This document shows, in pieces, positions 51,611-61,132 of a DNA stretch of 64,000 bases (positions are counted from its first letter, which is position 1; the number at the start of each line of letters is the position of its first letter). The position numbers and the translations under genes were made by a program. Origin of the DNA: G942493375 sp942493375 (GTDB lineage: Bacteria > Armatimonadota > UBA5829); NCBI GenBank assembly GCA_942493375.1, contig OW818698.1, forward strand, positions 1,674,001 through 1,738,000. Direction: 5' to 3'. Below the pieces are notes generated by a model. That model saw nothing but the letters and a program-made list of their open reading frames with translations, made no database searches and had not been told where the DNA came from.

Positions 51611-54600
51611 TTATATTCTTATCACTTCAGCACCGTCCAGCAGGCCGTAGTTGAACAGGCTGTATTCATCCCGGATGCTGGATTCAGATTCAAAGGCATC
51701 GTGTCCGCACCACAAATTGTCATCTCCTTCGCGCTCATGCAATGGCCCGTGAGTGTTTTGTCTGCTGGAAAAGACCTCTATTTCTATTGTGTTTGTACCT
51801 GGAAGAACATTCCCTGTAATCTCAATCTCATATGGTCTCCAGAGGATTTTACCTGCATCCTGTCCATTAACACGCACCTTAAACAAAGTGCCGGACGGAC
51901 GGTTTAACTTAAGAAATGTGCGTTTGCTGTCATTTGGCAATTCAATTGAAGTGGAGTAGGTTATTGCTCCTGAGTAAAATGGATATCCCTGGTCAGTCCA
52001 CGAGCCTGCAGTCAGTTCAGAAGGCTCATCTATAATCTCTCCAGCGGATGGACTGGACAGATGAACACCGAAATCTCCCACTATATACGCAGCCTCAATC
52101 TCAGTCAGGAAGTCGTATTTGACTTTGAAATCTACTACATTCAAACCTTTCATAACCAGATTTGTAATGTCGACTCTCTCGATCCCACGGTCCCACTGCC
52201 ATCCTGTATCTGAAAGATCAACCGGAGAACCGTTAAGTGTAATAGAACCTTTTGAAATGCCTTCAATGACCAGATATGCACTCTCAGGGTGTTCAATAGC
52301 ACTTGAGAACTGATATCTGAGCACTATCTCCCCACCCTTGCCCTCATAGGTCTTGTCACGGATGTCTATCCAGGGTTTATAGGGCTGTACAACGGTTGTC
52401 CCAAAGTGTTCTGACAGCATATTCCTAATGCGGAAGTCCAACTGTTCATCCGACCAGGTCAACCCATTATCCAGTGAAACTCTCAGCCTGTCCATCACTA
52501 ATACATTGTCTTCATTCCGAGTAAACTGCCATGAATTAGAGAGCGGAATCACATTTCCTGAGGACGTGCAAAGCGGTGCTTTAACCTGTTCTGCACCATC
52601 ATCAGCCCCAGGACCGGTTATGATTAGAATAGATCCTGAAGGCGGCAGTTTGAATGAATAGCGCAGGTTATTACCAACTGTCTGTGGCTGCAGCATGTTG
52701 CGGGTACCATCCAGAGCATTACATTTAACGGCTGGTATACTGGTCTGGTTGAATATTGTCAAAACATAATCATGAGCCCGGTCCCGGTCTGAGTTAACAA
52801 TGAAATATATATCCTGTTCACCGTCTACACGGTGCTGCACGTAAAGTTTTGGCACTGCGTAACCGTCAACACCCCGCACACTGTATGTAGCAGGCACTAT
52901 TTTGTCGAGGGCATCCTGAATCTGCCTGGTTCCTGCTGGAACAACCATCACACCGGGCAAAGCTGCCAGTTTCTTCCACTCATTTACAGCTTCAGTGCAA
53001 TCTATTTCCACAGGTAAAGCTCCGAGGAAGATCAGCTTTCCCCCGGTCTCTGCATATTCTTTCAACAGCCCATAGGTACTGTTTCTCCACGTCAAAGCAG
53101 GTGGAACCATTACAACACCATATTTCATCTCTCCTATATGGAATGATTTCTGTTCCACAGACCCCAGGTCTTCCATGTATTCCTCATCACCGAGATCACA
53201 ATCGAAACCGGCATTGAGGGTTGCTTCAAGAATCCTGCGGAGTACGCTATCACAGCTCTTCGCATCACTTATATCCTCAGCAGGCAGGTCCTCGGGAAGC
53301 ATTCGTTTGTGTAAAGTGTCAGGCACAGAGATCGGCGTATCGAGTCCCAGCCTGCGGGTTGCTGTTACACTTTCAATCGGATGTAAAACAAGCACATCAG
53401 GATTGGCTACTCCTCTTGTCATGGCATAGGAAAGCCTTGCCAGGTAGTCATTCCAGGGTCTAACTTCTTTAAAGTAGCTCTGCTGGTAGTTGATATTGGG
53501 TGGATAGTCACGTTTGCGGTGCCCGCGCATCGAATACCAGCACAAATGATTGCAGAAAAGGTTTGCCCCTAACACCAAGTTATAGTCCGCCATCCATTTG
53601 TAATCATCAAATGTCTGTGTATGTCTGGTAACTCCGGCAAACTCAGTCAAAACACGCTTCCTGCCAAGTTGCCTTGCTGCTGAGCCTACCTGCTTCATTG
53701 TCAGCAGCATTGCAATAAATCCAGTGGGTATGTCGTCATCAAATGATCCCTGGGTTGGAAGCCCATCGATCTGCCTGCAGAGATGGTCTATGCCAGGGAT
53801 GTGTTCATACCTGTAGTGTGCCATAACACTACCGCTGAGTATACGGACCTGTCCCTGGTCAGGTCCATCCAGATGGTCTTCAGCCAGATAGTGCCCTGTA
53901 GACTGAAGATTGTTATTATCACACCATTCATATATCTGCTTGCTGTATGCTTCAACAAACTGCCGATGCAGTGTGCGGCATATAAGCATCCGTATTTTCC
54001 GGCATTCACCACCATCCAGGAAGAGCCACGGCAGGTCCGTCCAGAAATCTCGATCATGCCATTTGGCATAGAGATCGGGGATACCATCCCACCACGGGAT
54101 TTCCCCCGGTCCGGCTGAAATGGAAGGTTCATCAGTAAATATTCCCGGGACACAACCGCCGAACTCGTTTCCAATCTCCTTTTTGTGGACTTCATGGGTC
54201 AATCGGATAAACTCGCGCACTGCTTCAGGGTTCAGAAGGTTTGCAGGAGGTTGAGAACCGCCCTCTTCACCCCAAAATGACTTTCCGCCATAATGACGTC
54301 TAAAAATCAATCTCTCAGCATCCAAACAATTTACGGCTTCGTCTATTCCGATACGTTCAATTCTATCAACAACGCTGCCTTGTCTATTGGCAAGTATATA
54401 AGCAGCTTTAGGTTCGTTACTTCCATCAGGCAGCGGTACTTCACCCTTTGAAACAAACTCAACCTTAAGCGTAGCTGCTCTGTATTCATCTTTAGTCCTG
54501 GCAACCTTGCCTGAAGCTGTACCGCTCGGAAAAGTATCTTCATCATAAAGCCAGACAAACCCGTTCTTCTCTTTAGCTACAGAGATGGCTTCCTTAAGCC

Positions 54601-54793
54601 CATCAAACCATTCCTGACCCATATATTCGCTGAGGAGTCCGGCAAAGGTAAAATAGAATGGACCAGCGTATCCGACATCAATCATATCCGCAACCTGACG
54701 CGCAGCTTCCTCCCTGGTAATCTTATGATCTATAGCCCAAAGAGTAGTAGGCCTCATCTTCATATCGGGTTGTTCGAATTTCTTATAGTCCAT
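51611..54793 (-). CDS. GH106-like alpha-L-rhamnosidase-type glycoside hydrolase
   Basis: A 1060-residue enzyme with no signal peptide. The N-terminal barrel shows PFYFTFAGLLSEYMG, VWLYDEDTFPSG with acidic residues typical of GH106-like active sites, PGIFTDEPSIS and RVLTEFAGVTRHTQTFDDYK in pieces. The central part holds a Rossmann-like region (VMVPPALTWRNSTYGLL) and the C-terminus has a galactose-binding-like beta-sandwich (FLKLNRPSGTLFKVRVNGQ in part). Predicted to release rhamnose or a related sugar from oligosaccharides inside the cell. ATG 54793 has GAGG 8 bases upstream; GTG 54802 is the alternative. The gene lies behind a decayed bPH remnant. Confidence 0.78.
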   Translation of the reverse strand: MDYKKFEQPDMKMRPTTLWAIDHKITREEAARQVADMIDVGYAGPFYFTFAGLLSEYMGQEWFDGLKEAISVAKEKNGFVWLYDEDTFPSGTASGKVARTKDEYRAATLKVEFVSKGEVPLPDGSNEPKAAYILANRQGSVVDRIERIGIDEAVNCLDAERLIFRRHYGGKSFWGEEGGSQPPANLLNPEAVREFIRLTHEVHKKEIGNEFGGCVPGIFTDEPSISAGPGEIPWWDGIPDLYAKWHDRDFWTDLPWLFLDGGECRKIRMLICRTLHRQFVEAYSKQIYEWCDNNNLQSTGHYLAEDHLDGPDQGQVRILSGSVMAHYRYEHIPGIDHLCRQIDGLPTQGSFDDDIPTGFIAMLLTMKQVGSAARQLGRKRVLTEFAGVTRHTQTFDDYKWMADYNLVLGANLFCNHLCWYSMRGHRKRDYPPNINYQQSYFKEVRPWNDYLARLSYAMTRGVANPDVLVLHPIESVTATRRLGLDTPISVPDTLHKRMLPEDLPAEDISDAKSCDSVLRRILEATLNAGFDCDLGDEEYMEDLGSVEQKSFHIGEMKYGVVMVPPALTWRNSTYGLLKEYAETGGKLIFLGALPVEIDCTEAVNEWKKLAALPGVMVVPAGTRQIQDALDKIVPATYSVRGVDGYAVPKLYVQHRVDGEQDIYFIVNSDRDRAHDYVLTIFNQTSIPAVKCNALDGTRNMLQPQTVGNNLRYSFKLPPSGSILIITGPGADDGAEQVKAPLCTSSGNVIPLSNSWQFTRNEDNVLVMDRLRVSLDNGLTWSDEQLDFRIRNMLSEHFGTTVVQPYKPWIDIRDKTYEGKGGEIVLRYQFSSAIEHPESAYLVIEGISKGSITLNGSPVDLSDTGWQWDRGIERVDITNLVMKGLNVVDFKVKYDFLTEIEAAYIVGDFGVHLSSPSAGEIIDEPSELTAGSWTDQGYPFYSGAITYSTSIELPNDSKRTFLKLNRPSGTLFKVRVNGQDAGKILWRPYEIEITGNVLPGTNTIEIEVFSSRQNTHGPLHEREGDDNLWCGHDAFESESSIRDEYSLFNYGLLDGAEVIRI

Positions 54794-54932
54794 CTCTGCC
54801 ACCTCAGTTTGATGAAATTGCGGATAATATTCAACTTAACAGGAACTACTGCAACGAAACGCAATAGTCCTCCATAACAGCGGAAAATGAACCTGGATGC
54901 GGCTTTTAGAGAAACTATGTGGAATGAACCTT

Positions 54933-55020
54933 CTATTGCTCCCGCACCAATTTTATAACTGCAGAGCAATCAAACAAACTTGCTAGAACATATTCCGGAA
55001 TTGGTAGAGCACTCAGAACC
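54933..55020 (-). pseudogene. C-terminal remnant of a third bPH membrane protein
   Basis: On the minus strand, immediately after the stop of the GspG-like gene C, about 28 codons read ITVLSALPIPEYVLASLF then DCSAVIKLVREQ and a TAG. This matches the end of the bPH protein at 45260 (LPIPEYILTRVL, DVKLGRE) in sequence and in distance to the stop. The rest of the gene is missing. In the intact unit at 45-49 kb a bPH gene follows the GspG-like genes, so this is a deleted copy of the same arrangement. Confidence 0.75.
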
Positions 55021-55024
55021 GTAA

Positions 55025-56335
55025 TCAGTTCCGAATTACAAAATCACCTTTAGCCTTCATATTCGGCCGTTTTGACGCTCGCAGGACCAATTTACCACCA
55101 TTATCTCTGCCATCCGGGCCAATGCTATACAGTATATATGAGTCTCCAGTGGATTTATATTTATACTCCCCTTTTGCCGTAAACGGGTCTTGCGGTATCT
55201 TTTTCAGGTAACCAGGCACAAGGTCATCCAGCTTTGCAGGATACTTCCCATGCTCCAGCATATAGGCTCGTAGCAGCAGGCTAAAGAGGAGCCTATCATT
55301 GGCACATCGATTGAATTCGTACCAGTATCTGGACATAGGAAAATCATCCTTGCTTATGTGCATAAATAATCCACTATTTGGGATAGGATTTTTCATATAT
55401 TCAGCATAGGGTCTAGACGAATGCAGAATTACCTTGTCCATATCTACTCGAAGTCTTCTCAACTCCCACTTTTGCCTAATGCTGTCCCAATTCCGCCCAA
55501 TGAGGGCCTTATTATTATCTATGAATATTTGCATAGTACTGCGCTTCACACGGATTCTTCCAGGGAGTAATCCAAAACGCATATTCCCACTACTAAACCT
55601 GGACAGTCGGGTGTATTTCTCTTCACGCAATATGTCCCTGAATGAAACAGTGCCGGATTGTATATTTTCCAGCCTGGCTGCTGCTGAACGTGCTTGCCAG
55701 TAGTCCAAGTGATTTACTAATTTTGGTATGTCTATTCCAGTATTGGTAAATACTTGCATACTAGCAATAATGCCTTGCATATCAACGCCTTTGGACATAT
55801 CGCTGCAGAGTTTAATCTCATCAAGACAGGTATTCATCGCCTGGTAATATTTGCCAGATTCATTGTATACCATGGTCTTCATTACGAGTAAAGGTTCTAA
55901 TCTACAAATGTTTGTATTTTCGATGGCCGGCACAAATTGGCACCGCCCTACTAAACACTCATGTTTCAGACCCTCATTGAGTATCTTGAATACCGGTTCA
56001 TTAGCTTTTAAGAGGGCCCTTTTCTCATTAATAGTATACGGTCGCTTAAGTGTGTATGGCCGTGGAATACCTTTTGGCGGTGCAGGTAATATCCGTCCGT
56101 TGCTGGACAATGATTTCGCATACGAACCTGAATGTATTGCCTCAGAACACTGCTCAGCATACAGTATTTTATAAGAAGCTCTAACATAATAACCAAATGC
56201 ATTAGGCTGAGGCATCTTCCGAGCAGGCATATTAGTGTCCATAGGTTGCTTGTACAAATAGATACATATGCCTATAACCAATCCAAACACGATATTGACT
56301 ACAACCATCAGTATTGATAACTTGTTACTTTTCAT
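55025..56335 (-). CDS. Membrane-anchored protein with GspG-like C-terminus (C)
   Basis: A 436-residue third paralogue. The N-terminal helix (about 6-27), MPQPNAFGYYVRAS motif, RPYTINEKRALLKANEPVFKIL segment (in two parts here: RPYTINEKRALL, ANEPVFKIL) and the C-terminal LEHGKYPAKLDDLVPGYLKK, QDPFTAKGEYKYKST, LYSIGPDGRDNGG align with the other two. The GspG part has DGRDNGG instead of DCKDDGG. Diverged middle region with basic stretches. It stands apart from the 45-49 kb cluster, beside the decayed bPH remnant, and was evidently duplicated with it. The upstream 180 bases (56336-56516) hold no clear feature. Confidence 0.75.
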   Translation of the reverse strand: MKSNKLSILMVVVNIVFGLVIGICIYLYKQPMDTNMPARKMPQPNAFGYYVRASYKILYAEQCSEAIHSGSYAKSLSSNGRILPAPPKGIPRPYTLKRPYTINEKRALLKANEPVFKILNEGLKHECLVGRCQFVPAIENTNICRLEPLLVMKTMVYNESGKYYQAMNTCLDEIKLCSDMSKGVDMQGIIASMQVFTNTGIDIPKLVNHLDYWQARSAAARLENIQSGTVSFRDILREEKYTRLSRFSSGNMRFGLLPGRIRVKRSTMQIFIDNNKALIGRNWDSIRQKWELRRLRVDMDKVILHSSRPYAEYMKNPIPNSGLFMHISKDDFPMSRYWYEFNRCANDRLLFSLLLRAYMLEHGKYPAKLDDLVPGYLKKIPQDPFTAKGEYKYKSTGDSYILYSIGPDGRDNGGKLVLRASKRPNMKAKGDFVIRN

Positions 56336-56516
56336 TTGACAACTGAACCTTAGATAATAATGCTGGTGGTTTATTCACGAGATCCGGAAAGTATCCATCT
56401 TTTAGTGATTACAGTATTGGAGCCTGAACGATGATAATAATACCTTTATTTATCAACTTCTATAGATATTATTATCCATACTCAATATATTGCAGCCTAT
56501 CATTCATTCTCTTTTT

Positions 56517-57683
56517 CTAATCTATCTCCACCCGATATTTGTAGTAATCCGCTTGTTTCCAGTTTTCGTTGTCGTTTTCTCCGAAACGGGAGAGGAATAA
56601 TACCACATCCCCGGTCTCGCGGTCCTGGTAGAATCTGAAGTTGGACATCTGGGTCTGGGAGGGTTCATCAGGAGCACACCGGTCTATAACTGCAATTGTC
56701 TCCCGCTTGATCCCGAACGGTTCCTCCTGCATTTGGGCAATAGTAAGTGGGCTGCGGGGCCAGTTGCCATTGGCGCGGTCGCCGTCAATCGCCAGGTTGC
56801 CTATCCAGTAGAGTTTCCCGATTTTGATTGATCTGAAAAGTGCGGAACCATTGGAACCGGACTCTATCAGACTGCCATCTGAGCACAGCAGCCGTTCCGG
56901 TTCTGACCAGGACATGCCTTCATCCTCCGAGAAAGCGTACCATTTAGTACCGGGACGATCCGGATACATTGTGTTATCTGCACGCATGATCATCACTATC
57001 CGTCCATCATTGAGCTGCGCCAGTGTGTTCTCATCATATCCTCTGGAGGATTTTTCCGGATCCATTCTAACTGGCTGTCCAAGTTTAAAGGTTAATTTAC
57101 CATCAGGTTGATATTCTCCCTGCATTGTAAGTGATACATACATTGGAGCCCAGCACCCGAGATAGTGGATAGCTTTACCGGAATCGTCCAGAGGCATTGT
57201 CATCGCAGGAACCAGCAGTTTGCCGGTGGAAGTCTTGATAGGAAAACAAAAACTGATAGCTACTCCACCAGGCAGAGAAATGGGCATCACGGTTTCGCCC
57301 TGCCACTTTTTACTGACAGGATCATAGGTATCCGCAGTCAGCTCAAATATCAGATCCGTATCTGGCTGATCGGGATATATTGCACGGCTGCAGAATGTCA
57401 GGAGTTTGCCGGTGTCTTTATCGAAAAAGCAGGCGTTTTCAGCATAGCGCATGAGTCCACCTGGGACCTTATAAGACTGCTGCTTCATCTGAGGCTGGGT
57501 CCAGGTTACCCCATTGTCACTGCTGAATATATCCGCAAAATCATCATAAGTATCCGAATCATCCACCCAACCACTGCGATGCATCAGCAGAGGTTCATAA
57601 GCATTTATATAACTGACAAACCCCGGAAAAACAGGCCTGCCATCATTGCATTTTATGAAGACTTCTTTTGATAATAATCGCAA
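56517..57683 (-). CDS. Sialidase-like beta-propeller protein
   Basis: A 388-residue protein of the exo-alpha-sialidase/BNR superfamily. Two clear Asp-box repeats are seen (SSDNGVTWTQP and SEDEGMSWSEP) in a six-bladed propeller-type sequence, with VPGGLMRYAENACFF and NDGRIVMIMRA between them. There is no signal peptide, so it may act in the cytosol; many such proteins in polysaccharide loci cleave acidic sugars other than sialic acid. The start is TTG 57683, with GAGGG 8 bases upstream. Neighbours (GH106-like, sulfatase, GH29-like) support a glycan role. Confidence 0.75.
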   Translation of the reverse strand: MRLLSKEVFIKCNDGRPVFPGFVSYINAYEPLLMHRSGWVDDSDTYDDFADIFSSDNGVTWTQPQMKQQSYKVPGGLMRYAENACFFDKDTGKLLTFCSRAIYPDQPDTDLIFELTADTYDPVSKKWQGETVMPISLPGGVAISFCFPIKTSTGKLLVPAMTMPLDDSGKAIHYLGCWAPMYVSLTMQGEYQPDGKLTFKLGQPVRMDPEKSSRGYDENTLAQLNDGRIVMIMRADNTMYPDRPGTKWYAFSEDEGMSWSEPERLLCSDGSLIESGSNGSALFRSIKIGKLYWIGNLAIDGDRANGNWPRSPLTIAQMQEEPFGIKRETIAVIDRCAPDEPSQTQMSNFRFYQDRETGDVVLFLSRFGENDNENWKQADYYKYRVEID

Positions 57684-57836
57684 ACTACTAACCCTCTATT
57701 GCCCGCTTATAAATAATGGATATCTAAATGGAAGAGTTCGCTATTGCAGAGGTTTTCCCTTCGTAAAAAGTTCTTTACTTCTCACCGTGACATTAATATA
57801 CTAGTTCCAGGAATCAACCTTTCCGGAGTTAGTTAT

Positions 57837-58271
57837 ATGGATAATGAATCACTTAAAGAAAGCATAACGCTGGAACGTATTGATGAGTTGTTACGTTTTT
57901 TTGCTTACTTTCAGTCGCAGGTGAATGAGTTTTATGCCTTAACAGAGCCAAAGGATCTGCCCGATGGTTCATTTAGCAGTCCATTTTATGAGTACTCTCC
58001 GGAAGTATTGAAATTCTGGAGTCTGGCTCAGCAGACATGCTGGTGTGATCCCAATTACATGCAAAAATCGATAGACACACTGATAGATGACGACAATTTT
58101 GTAGCCTGTGCAGATATCGATCAAATCAGATCAATACTTACATGGGCAAACAGGGGAGAACGCTTCTGTGAAGGCCTATGGGCAAAAATGATTGACAATG
58201 GCAAAATGGCTGCAGTGATAGAGCGTCTTAAAACGCTGCGCGAAGATATCTTTAGTGTGCATCAATCGTGA
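57837..58271 (+). CDS. DUF6508 protein
   Basis: A 144-residue cytosolic protein. The domain runs from about LLRFFAYFQSQV through FYEYSPEVLKFWSLAQQTCW and ILTWANRGERFCEGLWAKM to the C-terminal LKTLREDIF, the DUF6508 pattern; no reaction is known. ATG 57837 has GGAG upstream; a longer frame to 57744 lacks a site. It is divergent from the sialidase-like gene and convergent with the RhuM gene, apparently a single-gene unit of the accessory type. Confidence 0.75.
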   Translation: MDNESLKESITLERIDELLRFFAYFQSQVNEFYALTEPKDLPDGSFSSPFYEYSPEVLKFWSLAQQTCWCDPNYMQKSIDTLIDDDNFVACADIDQIRSILTWANRGERFCEGLWAKMIDNGKMAAVIERLKTLREDIFSVHQS

Positions 58272-58365
58272 GAAATCAGCTCTCAGCTCGTTCACAGCCA
58301 TCTTGATAACAGTTCAGAGTTGCGGGTATTTGTTATCCCTCACACAGAAGTTATCAGATTGTATT

Positions 58366-58397
58366 ACCAAAAAACCAACTGTTTAGCTGTTGGTTTT
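58366..58397 (-). terminator. Intrinsic terminator after the RhuM gene
   Basis: 9-bp stem AAAACCAAC/GTTGGTTTT with a 9-base loop directly after the RhuM stop, followed on the minus strand by TTTTTTGG. It is a good rho-independent terminator. Confidence 0.85.
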
Positions 58398-59423
58398 CTA
58401 CTTCATTCCATCTTCCAGGATCTTCTTTATATGCCGGTCAAAGTCGGATTCAAACAGACGATCCTGTACGATACGGTATTTCTCAAACTCACTTTCTGCG
58501 AAAGCTCTAGCAACTTCATGACTGACTCTACCTGGATTGTCGATGATCTCTCGCTCGTTAAACTGCAGGAATGCATTCAACTTACCAGCCCAGTCCTTCA
58601 TTGTCATGGGTATTTTCTTTTCAGCTTGATCTTCGGCATAATCCAGGTACATCGTCACGAAGCGATCAAGCGATTTTAATTCTGTTTCAGTAAGGTAGTT
58701 CTTTGCAACAGAGACATCAGGTTTGAGGATTTTACCATTTGGAGCGTTTTTCCATGTTGTAAGTCCCATCTTGTCTTTGTTGCTATCTGCTCTCTCCATA
58801 ATCAACTCGGCAGCTGTGTGTCCATGGATTGCAAAATGGAGTTTATTCTGAACTGCAGCAAAGAAAGCTTTTGTGGTCTCGGAATCCTGGTTGTAGTCCA
58901 TTGCTGTAGAATAAATGTCTGTTATCTTCTGATAGAACCTCCGCTCACTCGCCCGTATCTCACGAATTTCAGCCAGCAGGTTGTCAAAATACTCTTCGCT
59001 CAAGAATGCGCCATTCTTAAGCCGTTCCTTATCCAGCACATAACCACGAATAGCAAAATCCCGCAGAACTCCAGTCGCCCACTGCCGGAACTGAGTCGCT
59101 CGTACAGAGTTAACCCGAAAACCAACCGCAATTATAGCGTCAAGGTTATAAAATCGTGTCCTATATTCCTTACCATCTTCGGCAGTATGTCGGAAAACCC
59201 GACATACTGCTTCTTCATCAAGCTCTCCGGAACTAAAAATACTCTTAAGATGCTCTGTAATAGTGCTCCGCCCTTTTTCAAAAAGCACGCTGATCAATTT
59301 CTGAGTAAGCCAGACAGTTTCCTCTGCTATTCTTACTTCGATCCCATCTTCTCCTGCTTGTTTGGTAAAGATCAGGAACTCAGCGGTGCTGTTACGTATT
59401 TGCAGTTTATTCTCCTTTTTCAT
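58398..59423 (-). CDS. RhuM family protein
   Basis: A 341-residue protein of the virulence RhuM family. The N-terminal part has VWLTQKLISVLFEKGRSTI, a Bro/Ant-like DNA-binding segment, the middle VNSVRATQFRQWATGVLRDF and AIRGYVLDKERLKNG, and the C-terminal half carries SLDRFVTMYLDYAEDQAE. RhuM genes are frequent on mobile or genomic-island DNA and often lie near restriction or toxin-type genes; their action is not established. GGGGGAAG precedes the ATG at 59423. A strong terminator follows. The 56 bases to the sulfatase gene stop carry no promoter I can name. Confidence 0.9.
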   Translation of the reverse strand: MKKENKLQIRNSTAEFLIFTKQAGEDGIEVRIAEETVWLTQKLISVLFEKGRSTITEHLKSIFSSGELDEEAVCRVFRHTAEDGKEYRTRFYNLDAIIAVGFRVNSVRATQFRQWATGVLRDFAIRGYVLDKERLKNGAFLSEEYFDNLLAEIREIRASERRFYQKITDIYSTAMDYNQDSETTKAFFAAVQNKLHFAIHGHTAAELIMERADSNKDKMGLTTWKNAPNGKILKPDVSVAKNYLTETELKSLDRFVTMYLDYAEDQAEKKIPMTMKDWAGKLNAFLQFNEREIIDNPGRVSHEVARAFAESEFEKYRIVQDRLFESDFDRHIKKILEDGMK

Positions 59424-59479
59424 TGACTTCCCCCAGGCAGCATTTTTACGCCTATTATTTCCGCAATATATAACAGTGA

Positions 59480-60997
59480 TTATTTCTTGTTGTCAAAAAT
59501 ATCCCCAGGATTCTCCGGGAATCCGGTTACGCCTCTGGATTGGTCGAACTGGTGTATTCTGAAGAGTGGTCGGGCAACAAACGGAAATTCTCTCAGGGTC
59601 CCATTCTCCAGCGCTGCGTTTGTGTTGGATTTTAGAAGTGCTTCGATTGCAGCGTTTCTCAACCTGTCAGCAACATCCGGATTGCTATCAATGCGTTGTT
59701 CCAACTCCTGTGGATCGAATTTCACATTGAAGAGTTGCTCGCGGCCTCCGTTGGCCATGAAAATATACTTCCACTCCTGATCCCTTACCATTATCTTGAA
59801 CTCTGGGGTTCCGGGTTCTCCATAATAGCCGAACATATATTGCCTGGGAGTGGCTTTTCCATTGAGCATTGCAAGGACGTCTATACCGTCCCTGGTTTCT
59901 ACCTGTCCGGATGCTGAAGTTGCTATTCCAAACAGATCTGCAAGGGATATCAATTCATCTTGGCGTGTATTTGAAGGAATCTGATTCGGCCAGCTTACCA
60001 GAAACGGGACATGGCAGGATGCTTCGAAGAAGCTCTCTTTCTGCCAGGCGTGATGATCTCCCATGTGGTCTCCATGGTCTGAGAAAAAGCAGATAACCGT
60101 ATTGTCAGCATCCAGTCTGGATTCAACAGCATCGAGAATCCGTCCAAGGCACTGGTCTATATAGGAAATCTCACCATAGTATCTGGCTTTAGCGACCCGG
60201 GCGTGGGAATCGTTGATATCGTCAGCCCAGATCAGGTAGTTCATCCAGGGAATCTGCTCATCCATGTGATCGATTTCGATGTCTCCACAGACAGGATTGG
60301 GCATGCGGTCCGGGTCATACATTCTGTTGAATGGCAGAGGAGGAGCCAGCGGAGGGTGTGGGCCTACAAATGAGACAAAGCCGAAATATGGTCGATCATC
60401 CCCTGCTTCAAGCTGCTCAATTGCCCGGTCTGCAGCCCAAGCCTCGACAGTCAGGTGTGCAGGCAGCGGGCTCATCTGGGGCATATAATACATGTCCGTC
60501 CGCTCACCCATAGGCTGCTCTATCCAGTCAAACTCAGGATGCTCATTGGCAATGAAGGCAGCAAAAGCGTCCCTCTGACGGTCCTCCGGAGTTGCATAAA
60601 GCTCCTCGCTGTGCAGATGGACTTCAAAGCCGATATCCTCATATGTAGGAGCTGTGTGGGACTTCCCTATCCCAAACGTCCGATACCCACGCTCAGTCAT
60701 CGTCCTTGCAAGATACTTCCCGCACCTGGCTTCGATACCTGCTGATTCATCAGAATACAATGCCGGGACTACCCAGTTGGAAAAGATTCCGGTTGCAGGA
60801 GGCTCACACCCAGTGCGTATAGTATACCGGGCGGGCACACACACAGGACATGCAGAATAAGCATTAGTAAAAGTAACCCCGCGATTAACCAACCGGTCTA
60901 TATTCGGAGTATAAACCTGCTCATTCCCAAGCGACGCGATAGCATCCACCCGCAACTGATCGCACATAACAAACAAAACATTCGGTCCAATATCCAC
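59480..60997 (-). CDS. Type I sulfatase
   Basis: A 505-residue sulfatase of the alkaline phosphatase superfamily. The signature CVPAR (Cys53-Arg57) provides the cysteine converted to formylglycine; Asp13 in MCDQLR and FSDHGDHMGDHHAW later hold the calcium ligands. It hydrolyses sulfate esters, here probably of sugars. No signal peptide is visible, so it may act in the cytosol after uptake. The start is GTG 60997 with GGAGG 7 bases upstream. An anaerobic or aerobic formylglycine-generating enzyme is not in the window. The GH29-like gene B precedes it by 132 bases with a hairpin and a P3 repeat between. Confidence 0.92.
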   Translation of the reverse strand: MDIGPNVLFVMCDQLRVDAIASLGNEQVYTPNIDRLVNRGVTFTNAYSACPVCVPARYTIRTGCEPPATGIFSNWVVPALYSDESAGIEARCGKYLARTMTERGYRTFGIGKSHTAPTYEDIGFEVHLHSEELYATPEDRQRDAFAAFIANEHPEFDWIEQPMGERTDMYYMPQMSPLPAHLTVEAWAADRAIEQLEAGDDRPYFGFVSFVGPHPPLAPPLPFNRMYDPDRMPNPVCGDIEIDHMDEQIPWMNYLIWADDINDSHARVAKARYYGEISYIDQCLGRILDAVESRLDADNTVICFFSDHGDHMGDHHAWQKESFFEASCHVPFLVSWPNQIPSNTRQDELISLADLFGIATSASGQVETRDGIDVLAMLNGKATPRQYMFGYYGEPGTPEFKIMVRDQEWKYIFMANGGREQLFNVKFDPQELEQRIDSNPDVADRLRNAAIEALLKSNTNAALENGTLREFPFVARPLFRIHQFDQSRGVTGFPENPGDIFDNKK

Positions 60998-61036
60998 AAG
61001 GAACCTCCGACACGATTTTCATGGGAAGGGAGACAT

Positions 61037-61087
61037 GATTAACAAGATTAACAAGATAGATTTTCATTCATGTTAATCTTGTTAATC
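61037..61087 (-). terminator. Long hairpin between GH29-like and sulfatase genes
   Basis: Perfect 16-bp inverted repeat GATTAACAAGATTAAC (61037-61052)/GTTAATCTTGTTAATC (61072-61087), 42 bases after the GH29-like B stop. It may terminate that gene or form a regulatory leader for the sulfatase start at 60997. Confidence 0.6.
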
Positions 61088-61103
61088 GTGTAAATCCTGT
61101 ATC

Positions 61104-61132
61104 CCTTCCGGAAGCCTTAAGTCTGAAGTCTA
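61104..61132 (-). repeat. P3 repeat (cttcag type) at a stop codon
   Basis: On the minus strand it reads TAGACTTCAGACTTAAGG then CTTCCGG; the TAG is the stop codon of the GH29-like B gene, as in the P3 copies at 22783 and 41762. Confidence 0.7.
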
